In this document: in pieces, positions 41,706 through 49,421 of the stretch
How positions within the stretch are numbered: position 1 is the first letter of the stretch
Layout: each line of letters opens with the position of its first letter
Source: Pseudoalteromonas luteoviolacea
GTDB taxonomy: Bacteria > Pseudomonadota > Gammaproteobacteria > Enterobacterales > Alteromonadaceae
DNA length: 64,000 nt
Assembly: GCF_001696455.1 (NCBI RefSeq)
Contig: NZ_MAUJ01000002.1
Span: 62,001 to 126,000 of the forward strand
Direction: 5' to 3'
Notes under the pieces: generated by a model
What the model was told of the DNA's origin: nothing
The model's input: the letters and a program-made list of their open reading frames with translations, nothing else
Database searches by the model: none
Position numbers and translations under genes: made by a program

Positions 41706-42280
41706 ATTTCAGTCAAAAACAGCTCACTGAGCTGACTAAAGTTCCGATCGAAACGCTAAAAGAACTAGACGACGAAGACTATGAAGTACTAGCCGAGACC
41801 TCTAGTAACGCCATTAAACAGCAAGTCGCTAATTTGATGAAAGAGCGTGACGACCTACAAATAGCAGCTGCTCAAGCCATTAATGACTTACAGCATGAAA
41901 AGCTGCGCAAGGTGCCACAAGTACGTTTTGACATGCATGTGTTTATTAGTGAGATACGCAAAGACGCCATTTGTAACACAGAGCTATTAAACGAAGCGCT
42001 CGTAAACACCATTACGCAGATCACGCAATTGTGTAATAACCGCCAATTGGACTTTGATTCGCGCGTGAGTGCTGCACAAGTACTGCATCACACATGGGCT
42101 GCAATTTACACCCAAATTGGCACCGCGCTTGAGCGTTTAAGTGGCGAGTTTGCTGGGCATATTGAAGGCATAGAGCACCTACCGAAATTTACCAAAGCTG
42201 AGTGGCAATACGTAGAAACAGAGCGTAACCGGCTGCTCGAACAGTTTTTACTCAACAAGCAAAGCAAGGAGATTAAGTAA
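41693..42280 (+). CDS. DUF3102 protein, C-terminal part
   Basis: The 195 codons continue the DUF3102 protein in the next frame, beginning VSLLNFSQKQLTELTKVPIETLKEL. The rest is helical (MKERDDLQIAAAQAINDLQHEKLRKVPQ) with a domain around LNEALVNTITQITQLCNNRQLDF. The GTG at 41693 overlaps the upstream stop and could restart translation, so the two halves might be made separately. The stop overlaps the transposase ATG (TAATG), coupling it to MuA. Confidence 0.7.
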   Translation: MSLLNFSQKQLTELTKVPIETLKELDDEDYEVLAETSSNAIKQQVANLMKERDDLQIAAAQAINDLQHEKLRKVPQVRFDMHVFISEIRKDAICNTELLNEALVNTITQITQLCNNRQLDFDSRVSAAQVLHHTWAAIYTQIGTALERLSGEFAGHIEGIEHLPKFTKAEWQYVETERNRLLEQFLLNKQSKEIK

Positions 42281-43926
42281 TGCATCCTGCTGTGATTAGA
42301 TTTAACAACTTACCAGCAATTGTGAGCCAAAGTGCATGGTCAGAGGCCAGCGACAAAGCACGCAAAACAGCACAAAACCGAACCGCACTGGTAAAACATA
42401 TGCTCTCAAGTGGCTTAAGTGTTGATAAAGCAAGAACAGCACTGATTGAGTCAATAAATAGTGGGCTGGTAACACCTGCCATACATCAAGCTGTGACTGA
42501 CCTTGGCAAAGTACCAACACGTGCAACGGCCTTTAACTGGGTTAATGCGTATAAGCTTGAAGGTGTTGAGGGTTTGCTACCCAAGCACAAAGGCCGCATG
42601 CCAGCGCAACCTAAATGGGCAGCAAAAGCGTTAGAACTTTACCACTGTATAAACTCGCCCAGTTTTGCACTGGTTGCCGAAGACTTAAAAAAGCTCGGTT
42701 TTGATGCAACGGCAAGCCAAGTCAGGCGCTTTATAAATAGTATGCCGCACGAACTTGGCCCGCAAAGCCCTTACCGTATGGGTGCAAAGCTTTACCGCGA
42801 AAAGCACAAAGACTTTATTATTCGATCCACTGAGCATATTGCTCCTGGCTTTATTTATAACGGCGACGGCCACCAAGTAGATGTGTATGTGGCACATCCA
42901 AAAACAGGTAAAGCATGGCGCTTTGAGTTAACCGCGTTTCAAGATGTGGCGAGCCGCTGCATTGTGGGGTGGGAGATTAGCGAGTCAGAAAACGCCATTG
43001 CCACCATGACGGCGCTAACCCGCGCGATTCAAACCCATCAGCACATTCCTAGCATGTTGTATGTAGATAACGGCAGTGGTTATAAGTCTAAAATGATGTC
43101 TGACAAGTGCTGTGGCATGTATGCACAGTTTGATATTGAGGTCATTTTTGCCATACCAGGTAATGCGCGCGCAAAGTGGATAGAACGCTTTTTTAAACAT
43201 ATGGAAGAGCACGTGGGTAAACGCTTTGAAAGCTACTGCGGCCCAGACCACAACGAGCGCGAAAAGCTAAAACTGCTTAACGATGTTAAAAAAGGCAATC
43301 GCGAGCTGCCATCTTTAGACCAATGGATTGCCGAATTTAAAGCGTTTTTAGAGCACTACCACAATAGCCCACACCCTGAAATTAAGGGCAAAACCCGCAT
43401 GCAAGTATGGGAAGAAGGGCTCATTCAAGAGCAGCCAGCAATAGCCGACTTTGTGGTCTTGCCAAGAACCAAAGTTAAAGTGGCCCGTGGCCAAATCAAA
43501 CTACACAAACGCGTTTATACCGCTGACTACCTATTTCAATTTAACGGTAAAGAGCTGGTTGCAGGTTATGACTTGCACGACGACACCTACCTTGTGCTGT
43601 ATGAGCAAACTGGCGAATTCATTATGAATTGCCGCATTAAAAACAAGGTTGAGGCATTGCCAACAAGCCGAATTGAAGAAGCCGACCTTAAGCGACTGCA
43701 AGGCCAAGAAAAGCGTATTCAAAACCAGCTTTCTGAAAAGCGTGCAAGAGCCGATCAAAAACGTGTGATTGACGTAGACGCCGTTGAAGAACTGGCCGCA
43801 GACGTTGACGCCATTCCTGAAATTGAACCTGAAGTATTAAACATGGACCTCTCTGACTTTGAGGTTGAAAACTTTGAAGCCGCTCAGGCCAATTACCAAA
43901 TAGATTTAGGAGACCTTCATGAGTAA
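42280..43926 (+). CDS. MuA-like DDE transposase
   Basis: The 548-residue protein carries out prophage integration and replicative transposition. It has N-terminal HTH-type domains (about residues 20-130), an RNase H-fold core with D196 (NGDGHQVD), D263 (YVDNGSGY) and E302 (KWIERFFKH), and a C-terminal beta-barrel. The first spacing (66 residues between the Asp) equals that of MuA (D269, D336), and the motifs NGDG and VDN match. It has a shorter N-terminal region than MuA (663 residues), as in B3-type phages. The start overlaps the DUF3102 stop and the end overlaps MuB by 8 bp. All three catalytic residues are intact. Confidence 0.95.
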   Translation: MHPAVIRFNNLPAIVSQSAWSEASDKARKTAQNRTALVKHMLSSGLSVDKARTALIESINSGLVTPAIHQAVTDLGKVPTRATAFNWVNAYKLEGVEGLLPKHKGRMPAQPKWAAKALELYHCINSPSFALVAEDLKKLGFDATASQVRRFINSMPHELGPQSPYRMGAKLYREKHKDFIIRSTEHIAPGFIYNGDGHQVDVYVAHPKTGKAWRFELTAFQDVASRCIVGWEISESENAIATMTALTRAIQTHQHIPSMLYVDNGSGYKSKMMSDKCCGMYAQFDIEVIFAIPGNARAKWIERFFKHMEEHVGKRFESYCGPDHNEREKLKLLNDVKKGNRELPSLDQWIAEFKAFLEHYHNSPHPEIKGKTRMQVWEEGLIQEQPAIADFVVLPRTKVKVARGQIKLHKRVYTADYLFQFNGKELVAGYDLHDDTYLVLYEQTGEFIMNCRIKNKVEALPTSRIEEADLKRLQGQEKRIQNQLSEKRARADQKRVIDVDAVEELAADVDAIPEIEPEVLNMDLSDFEVENFEAAQANYQIDLGDLHE

Positions 43927-45157
43927 ATTCACTAGCCATTACAGCGACGAGCAACAAATTCAAGTAAAGCTGATAAACCAAGAGATTGATTTTTACGCCC
44001 TTGGCCCTGAGGACTATTGCTTGGGCTATGACTTAAACCAAGTAAACGCAGTACTTACTGGCAAGTCACCCATTAACCCAAAAAAGCTATTGAGTGTTTT
44101 GTGGGCGCACTTTTTTGGCGACTTTGACCCCAAAGAATTTAGCGCTGAGAGCGGCTTTTCGGATTGCTACAACGCCAATGACAAGTTACTTGTAGCGCGT
44201 ATTAAAAAGCGCATGACCGATGAAGACATCGTAAACCAAGGAGTAAACAGCACTTATATTGCCAAAAAGATTAATAAGTCGGCCTCGACCATTAGTCAGT
44301 TGCTCTCTGGCAAGTATGCAGCAAGCCCAACTAAGTACTTACATGACATATACGCCATAGTCGCGCCTGCTGGGACCGATGCGGCAGACGACAATGCGAA
44401 TGACGACAGACCCGTTATTACTATTCGATACGGCGAAGTGCCTTTTGTCCCAACCAGTGTTGCAAAGATGATTAGCATGGCGTGCGAACACGCAAGAGCA
44501 AGGCGGCGCTTTGCGGTGGTTGCTGGCCAAGCTGGCATAGGTAAAAGCAAAGGGCTGGAGCGCTACTGCGAAGAAAACTCACAAGCCATTTTGATTGTGG
44601 GCAGTGAGCAAACGACCAGTAAACAAGTGATTGAGTCACTGTGTGTCTCTTTAGGTTTGCCAAGAAAACAGAGTGTTTCTAAAAATATCGAGAACATTGT
44701 TAGAACGATTGAGAACACAGAGCGCATCATATTGTTAGATGAAGCCGACAAATGTAAGCCTAATGCGTTAGACCCGCTTAGAACCATTTCGGATGCTGCA
44801 AAGGTTGGGGTGTGTTTGATTGGCAATATTCAGCTGGTAGACAAACTGCAAACCAATGAGCGTTACGAGTTAATTTCGTCTCGTGTGTGCTTTTGGCCAA
44901 AACCCATTGGTGAAGTACCTGTAGAAGACATCAAAAACCTATTCAATGAATTAACCCAAGGCACTGTGCCGCTTGAGTCGAACGATGACCAATGGTGGCA
45001 ATGGTTGCATAAAAGGGTAGAGGGAAATTCGAGGCTCCTAGTCGAAAACCTGCTCCCTCATATCCTGAGTCACAGCCGGAAAAACCCAAACAAAAAGTTA
45101 GACAAGCTCTTGGTGAACTCAATCTTCGCCAATGTTCTGAATCAACAAGCTGTATAA
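43919..45157 (+). CDS. MuB-like target-selection ATPase
   Basis: The 412-residue AAA+ protein binds target DNA, stimulates the transposase and gives target immunity. It has an N-terminal helix-turn-helix (NSTYIAKKINKSASTISQLLSGKY, near residues 100-135), Walker A GQAGIGKS (G203-S210), Walker B RIILLDEADKC, and a sensor-type segment LIGNIQLVDKL. The extra N-terminal part makes it longer than Mu B (312 residues). It is encoded directly after MuA with an 8-bp overlap. Confidence 0.92.
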   Translation: MSKFTSHYSDEQQIQVKLINQEIDFYALGPEDYCLGYDLNQVNAVLTGKSPINPKKLLSVLWAHFFGDFDPKEFSAESGFSDCYNANDKLLVARIKKRMTDEDIVNQGVNSTYIAKKINKSASTISQLLSGKYAASPTKYLHDIYAIVAPAGTDAADDNANDDRPVITIRYGEVPFVPTSVAKMISMACEHARARRRFAVVAGQAGIGKSKGLERYCEENSQAILIVGSEQTTSKQVIESLCVSLGLPRKQSVSKNIENIVRTIENTERIILLDEADKCKPNALDPLRTISDAAKVGVCLIGNIQLVDKLQTNERYELISSRVCFWPKPIGEVPVEDIKNLFNELTQGTVPLESNDDQWWQWLHKRVEGNSRLLVENLLPHILSHSRKNPNKKLDKLLVNSIFANVLNQQAV

Positions 45158-45204
45158 AACAACGAGCCTAGCTGCAACTGGGCTCATTAATTAAGGAAAA
45201 CACC

Positions 45205-45561
45205 ATGTTAAGAGTAAAGATATATCACCATACCTTTGGCGGTCATTTTGTATTAAACGACACGCTTACCGACCAACACATGCTGAGTGTTTTGGCCACA
45301 GTGGACCCAAGCGGGACCATTTTAGATGGCGTAAACGGCAATGTACCAGCGGCGTTTTGTATTTTCCTAGGGCAAAGGTTATACGAGTGCAAGCAGATAG
45401 CCAAGGTTAATTTAGAGGTAAGTTTTACCAAGGAATTTACCAACCGTTTTGGGCACATAGCGACTTTATGCATTGATGACACCAAACCCTGGGACTTTGA
45501 ACTAGAAGAGTTTGCAGTATTTCCAGAGCACCGAGTAGAACGTGTGGAGAAAGCAGCATGA
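45205..45561 (+). CDS. Early phage protein of unknown function
   Basis: The 118-residue protein has mixed strands and helices (MLRVKIYHHTFGGHFVLNDTLTDQHM; DDTKPWDFELEEFAVFPEH). It has a good ribosome site (AAGGA) and a 4-bp overlap with the GemA gene. No family is recognised. Position between MuB and GemA is typical for variable early genes. Confidence 0.7.
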   Translation: MLRVKIYHHTFGGHFVLNDTLTDQHMLSVLATVDPSGTILDGVNGNVPAAFCIFLGQRLYECKQIAKVNLEVSFTKEFTNRFGHIATLCIDDTKPWDFELEEFAVFPEHRVERVEKAA

Positions 45562-45944
45562 ACCCGATGATTAAAGCAATAAAAACTGCGCAACAGGCGG
45601 CAGGCATTGATCAGGTATGCCATGTGAAAAACGTGAAGCAAATTAGTGGCGGGCTAACCAATAGCTGTACTGGGCTGACTCAAAACCAGCAACGCGCGCT
45701 GCTCAAGCGCTATCAGCAGATGGTTCCTAAGCAAGAATTGCCAAAGCAACTTAAGCTGATTTATAGCCTTTGGGGCCAGCTGGCCCGTGCAGGAAAAGTG
45801 AAACAAGACTCAAAACAAGCATGTGATGCCTTTTGTGAGAAGTTTTGTGACGGTAAGCGCCTATATAATGCCGAAGGTCACTGGCAAGCAGTGACTGAGA
45901 TATTAAAACAGTGGTTAAATCGTAAGGAGACGAATCATGCCTAA
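45558..45944 (+). CDS. GemA/gp16-like early regulatory protein (DUF1018)
   Basis: The 128-residue protein has the gp16/GemA pattern: an N-terminal helix (MIKAIKTAQQAAG), a central SCTGLTQNQQRALLKRYQQM, and LKLIYSLWGQLARAGKVKQDSKQACDAFCEKF, with the LWGQLARAG motif being most characteristic. In Mu, GemA changes host gene expression and gyrase activity. It lies in the early operon upstream of Mor, as in Mu-like phages. The family is well supported; the role here is by analogy. Confidence 0.8.
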   Translation: MNPMIKAIKTAQQAAGIDQVCHVKNVKQISGGLTNSCTGLTQNQQRALLKRYQQMVPKQELPKQLKLIYSLWGQLARAGKVKQDSKQACDAFCEKFCDGKRLYNAEGHWQAVTEILKQWLNRKETNHA

Positions 45945-46128
45945 AGGCGAATCAATTGTTATCAACCCAGACAGGCCGCTTTTTGAAGAAGCGCAATACG
46001 ACAACTTACCGCCAAGTATTAAGCGTATTGGTAAGCTTAGGACCAAATGGGATGAAACAAGAGAAATGCAGGCCGCATCAAATGAGTTCAGCATTGAGTC
46101 GCTTCTTGAGGAATTAGACGATGGCTGA
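45937..46128 (+). CDS. Small early phage protein
   Basis: The 63-residue acidic protein (MPKGESIVINPDRPLFEEAQYDNLPPSIKRIGKLRTKWDE) overlaps both neighbours by 8 bp and so is coupled into the early operon. No family is recognised. Confidence 0.6.
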   Translation: MPKGESIVINPDRPLFEEAQYDNLPPSIKRIGKLRTKWDETREMQAASNEFSIESLLEELDDG

Positions 46129-46537
46129 GCATGAGTTAGATGTGTCTTTGCTACCACATGGGCTTAGATTATTTGTAGTAACTATGGGGCTGGATGATGC
46201 AGTAAAAGCCTTAAGTGAAGAGCAGGGCAACTTGTTTTTTATTCCCGATACGCCAACGCCTAACCACGAATTTTGTAAGCGGTTTAGCGTTGATATGGCA
46301 AGGGCGTTATCTAACCATGCGGGCAGTACTTACCAAATACCAAAGTTGGACAAGATTTTAATCCAGCTAAGAAACATTAAGATAAGACAGGAGTTTAAGC
46401 AGGGCGCTTCAGTCCAAAATTTAGTAAGACGCTATAAGTTGACCAGACAAATGATCAACTTAATAGTGACCTCCGAAGCCGATGGCGCACCGATTTTAGT
46501 TGGCGATGCGCATAAGCAGATGGAGTTGAAGTTGTAG
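46121..46537 (+). CDS. Mor/C-family transcriptional activator of late genes
   Basis: The 138-residue protein matches the Mor family: an N-terminal dimerisation part (LPHGLRLFVVTMGLDDAVKALSEEQGNLFFIPDT) and a C-terminal HTH (IKIRQEFKQGASVQNLVRRYKLTRQMINLIVTS). Mu uses Mor for middle and C for late promoters. Only one such gene is visible here, so it may do both jobs. The likely sites are the three GTAAAA..TTTTAC palindromes at 48188, 32858 and 21670. It is the last gene of the early operon; cassette-type genes in the opposite direction follow. Confidence 0.85.
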   Translation: MAEHELDVSLLPHGLRLFVVTMGLDDAVKALSEEQGNLFFIPDTPTPNHEFCKRFSVDMARALSNHAGSTYQIPKLDKILIQLRNIKIRQEFKQGASVQNLVRRYKLTRQMINLIVTSEADGAPILVGDAHKQMELKL

Positions 46538-46654
46538 GTTTGTGATCAGCCTTCGTTGTTAGGTGTGGGGGCTGGTTTCTTTGATTCTTGAATATGGCCT
46601 ATCAGATTTTATTTTCGTGAAGGCGAAAATGTTCGATAGCAGCTGCCCACTTTT

Positions 46655-47356
46655 TTAAGTCCGTTTAATTGGTTTGCTAGCTATTTTATACCAATAATCT
46701 TTACCTTTAGGTCTCACTTCATCTTCAAAGATCTTTTCAGATAAAATTCTAATTTTGTCATTAACTTTAGATTGTATATGTTTAACCAAATCGATGAAGC
46801 TTATTTCAGTTGAAGTCAAATAATCAGGCTGCATAAGTTCCCGATAGATAAACGGTTTCGCATTTGATCTTTTATTAGGGTACAAGACTAAAACGACTTT
46901 AACTTCTTCAAAATTATCTGACCCACTATGAGCAGCAAAATTATGTCGCATATGCATTATTTGGTCATGAAATTTTCTAAATTCTTTATCTGGGAATTTT
47001 CTCGGAAGGCTCAAGAACCGTCCTTCACATGATGTAAAGCATTTACCATATATTGTAAGTGCTGCGACATACAACCCTTTAATTAAGTTAAAGTGGTCTC
47101 GATCGCTACCTACACCACTTGCACTCGCACTTTGTTCCGGCTCCATTTTTTCTATTTTTTCTAGCCAAATAAGAGCGTTTCTAAGATCTTTTTCAATTAA
47201 AGTATATGCTGCAAGTTGCTGTGAAAGCTTACTATCCAATTCGATTCTGGGAGCAATTTTTCTTTTATGAAAGTATTTGTTGTACCGAACCTTTGTATCT
47301 GGCTCGAGAATCTCATGAATTTCCCAACCATTATTTAACTTCTTCTTACGTGCCAT
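46655..47356 (-). CDS. Cassette-type hypothetical protein with HEPN-like motif
   Basis: The 233-residue protein starts at ATG 47356, right after the end of an attC-like site. The longer frame from 47404 would run into that site. The sequence is basic and helical. It contains FHDQIMHMRHNFAAHSG, with an R-x5-H pattern of the HEPN kind; many HEPN proteins are RNases of conflict systems, but this motif alone is weak. The C-terminus is Lys-rich (KGKDYWYKIASKPIKRT). It is AT-rich and transcribed against the phage genes. An ACCTAAC core lies about 90 bp downstream on its strand (46558-46564), which may be the start of its own attC. No function is assigned. Confidence 0.6.
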   Translation of the reverse strand: MARKKKLNNGWEIHEILEPDTKVRYNKYFHKRKIAPRIELDSKLSQQLAAYTLIEKDLRNALIWLEKIEKMEPEQSASASGVGSDRDHFNLIKGLYVAALTIYGKCFTSCEGRFLSLPRKFPDKEFRKFHDQIMHMRHNFAAHSGSDNFEEVKVVLVLYPNKRSNAKPFIYRELMQPDYLTSTEISFIDLVKHIQSKVNDKIRILSEKIFEDEVRPKGKDYWYKIASKPIKRT

Positions 47357-47379
47357 GTATTCAAACTCTGAACTAATAA

Positions 47380-47474
47380 CTAACGCCTCGCTAAACCGAC
47401 GCAAAATAGCAGGCTAAAATTAGCTACGAAGGAGCGCAAGCCCGCTGTTTTGCGTCCCTTGGTTGAAGCGTTTA
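47380..47474 (-). other. attC-like site between two cassette genes
   Basis: On the minus strand the site starts CTTCAACC just after the upstream stop codon and ends GAGGCGTTAGTT just before the next gene. Within it, GACGCAAAATAGCAGGCT (47398-47415) pairs with AGCCCGCTGTTTTGCGTC (47439-47456) with two mismatches, the imperfect hairpin expected of attC. A close relative lies at 55661-55750. The core is not a perfect GTTRRRY, so it is called attC-like. Confidence 0.7.
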
Positions 47475-47915
47475 TTATGTTTCAATGTACTCGCAACACG
47501 TTTGAAATGTAAAACTTTCGTTTTCACCAACACCTTCATTATCAAACTCAATGAAAATAGTTCCAGACACCTTGAAACTTCCGTCTTCATTTTTCGTGAT
47601 AATTAACTCCTTAACATCACACCAGTTATGAGCACGACCAATATAAACCGAACCTTCGGCATCTGTATAAATTGAGTGACTCAAATTCATTCCATCTAAC
47701 CTTGAAGGTGAGCTTAAGTCCAATTTATACCAATCTAAAATAATTTCAGTTTTAGTAGGCTGCTCATCATAACCTAGACCAGAATCAAACTCTGTAAGAG
47801 GAAGGGTTACTCTATGAAAAAGAGTTTTAGGTAAGCCAATACTCTCGTTTTCAAACCAGTATGATTGGATAACGCCATTCTTAACTTGAGTTTTACTCTG
47901 TAATCCGATTTTCAC
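47475..47915 (-). CDS. Cassette-type hypothetical protein
   Basis: The 146-residue protein is beta-rich (HRVTLPLTEFDSGLGYDEQ; YTDAEGSVYIGRAHNWCDVKELIITKNEDGSFKVSGTIFIEFDNEG), probably cytosolic, with no family recognised. Its stop codon touches the 5' end of the attC-like site, the defining cassette layout. It lies on the minus strand inside the rightward phage genes, between the Mor gene and the lysis promoter, so it is a mobile cassette captured by the prophage. Confidence 0.6.
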   Translation of the reverse strand: MKIGLQSKTQVKNGVIQSYWFENESIGLPKTLFHRVTLPLTEFDSGLGYDEQPTKTEIILDWYKLDLSSPSRLDGMNLSHSIYTDAEGSVYIGRAHNWCDVKELIITKNEDGSFKVSGTIFIEFDNEGVGENESFTFQTCCEYIET

Positions 47916-48187
47916 CTAAGCCTCCTTGAAACATGGCAATTCAATATCGACCCAATATGTCGTTTTTCTACCACTAGTTGGGTCAATTAACTGATCGGTC
48001 CATTTTTACCATAAATAATAACACGTTGCTACATATCATCATTTTATGGTCATGGTGTTTTACTAACTGACCCAGTTGTTCGTTTCCATGACTACAGGGG
48101 CAAATTGCTAGTTAAGGAGCTAAAACGAGGGTTGCGGCTGCCAAATTTTTACTTTAGCCTAATGTATCGGCTTTACTTCAAAGCACC

Positions 48188-48201
48188 GTAAAACATTTTA
48201 C
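48188..48201 (+). promoter_or_regulatory. Late-promoter activator site, lysis-head operon (Plys-like)
   Basis: A perfect GTAAAACATTTTAC palindrome is followed by ACCTAATTTCCC and CTCCTAATTT, in register with 32858 and 21670. The start of the lysozyme gene is 76 bp from the outer edge. An extra inverted repeat CATGTG..CACATG (48236-48253) lies at the leader. In Mu, Plys is the matching C-dependent promoter. The rest of the 347-bp gap (47916-48187) has repeated TTGGGTCAA / TGACCCA segments and no gene. Confidence 0.85.
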
Positions 48202-48263
48202 ACCTAATTTCCCACTCCTAATTTGCCAGACTAGCCATGTGATCAACCACATGTGGAAAAGGC

Positions 48264-48680
48264 ATGGAAAAACTAAAACAACAACTGATTGACCATGAAG
48301 GATACGAGCATAAAGTGTATGTTTGCCCAGGTGGCTACCAATCGATAGGCGTTGGCAGGAACCTTGAAAAAAGAGGGCTGACTGACGACGAAATCAATTA
48401 TCTACTTAACAACGATATTGCCGATTTTACTGCCCTAGTAGAAAAGCACATCGATACCTCAAAATGTAACCCCGCCCGCAAAGCTGTACTTATCAATATG
48501 GCCTTTAATCTTGGCATTCATGGCTTGTTAGCTTTTAAAAAAACCATATCAGCCGTTGAGCGAGGTGATTGGGATAATGCTGCAATTGAAATGTTCGATA
48601 GCCGCTGGGCTGTACAAGTGGGCGAGCGTGCTAACCAGTTAACCGAGCAAATGAAGACTGGGGAATGGTATGACGCCTGA
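48264..48680 (+). CDS. T4-type lysozyme (GH24 endolysin)
   Basis: The 138-residue protein degrades peptidoglycan for host lysis. The catalytic set is E12 (DHEGYEHK), C21 (YVCPGGY) and S27 (YQSIGVG), with exact T4 lysozyme spacing (E11, D20, T26). Cys at the second site is found in many phage lysozymes of this family. No signal-anchor sequence is present at the N-terminus, so release needs a holin. The next gene overlaps by 11 bp and is a holin-like protein. First gene of the late lysis-head operon. Confidence 0.92.
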   Translation: MEKLKQQLIDHEGYEHKVYVCPGGYQSIGVGRNLEKRGLTDDEINYLLNNDIADFTALVEKHIDTSKCNPARKAVLINMAFNLGIHGLLAFKKTISAVERGDWDNAAIEMFDSRWAVQVGERANQLTEQMKTGEWYDA

Positions 48681-48921
48681 ACAAGAGAATCAGCTTTTCC
48701 AGTCTATCGGCCAAATTCAAGCAACCCAAACATCTATTTTGAATGAAGTCAGGCAGATTAAAACAGACCTTAATGCCCGTGTAGATAAGCTTGAAACACG
48801 TGTTGAGAAAATAGAAGACAAGGTAACACACAACCGAATTAAAATTGCATCGATGGGTGGTGGCGCTGGGTTAGTCGTAGCCATAGCTGCTGAAGTGTTA
48901 AAACTCGGTGGGGGCTCTTGA
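48670..48921 (+). CDS. Holin-like protein (XhlA-like: coiled coil plus one TM helix)
   Basis: The 83-residue protein has an N-terminal coiled coil (QNEIKTD-like heptads from about residue 14 to 55: VDKLETRVEKIEDKVTHNRIK) and a C-terminal hydrophobic helix (GAGLVVAIAAEVLKL). This layout matches the XhlA-type lysis proteins. It overlaps the lysozyme gene and is followed with a TGATG overlap by the gp27-like gene. Role inferred from layout and position. Confidence 0.7.
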   Translation: MTPEQENQLFQSIGQIQATQTSILNEVRQIKTDLNARVDKLETRVEKIEDKVTHNRIKIASMGGGAGLVVAIAAEVLKLGGGS

Positions 48922-49421
48922 TGGCGCACCCAGAAGATAAAAAGAATGCGGTGCGGCACAGCTATGTGAATGAGCTTTTAGCTTTATCGGTTGCGGCGAT
49001 TAAACACACCGTTGCAGACAGTACAGCGAGGCGCTGGAAAAGTGAGGCCAAAGCGGCGGGTGATGATTGGGACTTAGCCAGAGCAGCCGCACGCAAAGCA
49101 ACAGGCCCCGCGGGTGAATTTACCCAAGACTTTATTGAAGAGTTTACCATTCAAACTAACGCCACCTTTGAGCTAATCAAACAAGACGACGGGCTATCAA
49201 TTGATGGCCGTATTAAAGCCCTTAATCAACTTAGTGATACATATTCAAAAATCATGAAGCTCAGCGGCGGTAATAAGTCTATTGAAAAGCGTGCTGTTGC
49301 CGCCGATGTGCTTAAGAAACTCGCAAGCTTTGTATCTAAATATCACCCTGATTACGCGCAGCAATTAGTCGAGATATTAACCGCGTTTGGTCCTCAACTT
49401 AGTAGCATGTTGGACGACTAA
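48921..49421 (+). CDS. DUF1804 protein (Mu gp27-like, small-terminase position)
   Basis: The 166-residue protein begins MAHPEDKKNAVRHSYVNELLALSVAA and continues STARRWKSEAKAAGDDWDLARAAARKATG, the DUF1804 signature with an HTH-like N-terminus. In Mu this gene lies directly before the large terminase and is thought to help in packaging. It is coupled at both ends (TGATG and TAATG overlaps). Confidence 0.85.
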   Translation: MAHPEDKKNAVRHSYVNELLALSVAAIKHTVADSTARRWKSEAKAAGDDWDLARAAARKATGPAGEFTQDFIEEFTIQTNATFELIKQDDGLSIDGRIKALNQLSDTYSKIMKLSGGNKSIEKRAVAADVLKKLASFVSKYHPDYAQQLVEILTAFGPQLSSMLDD

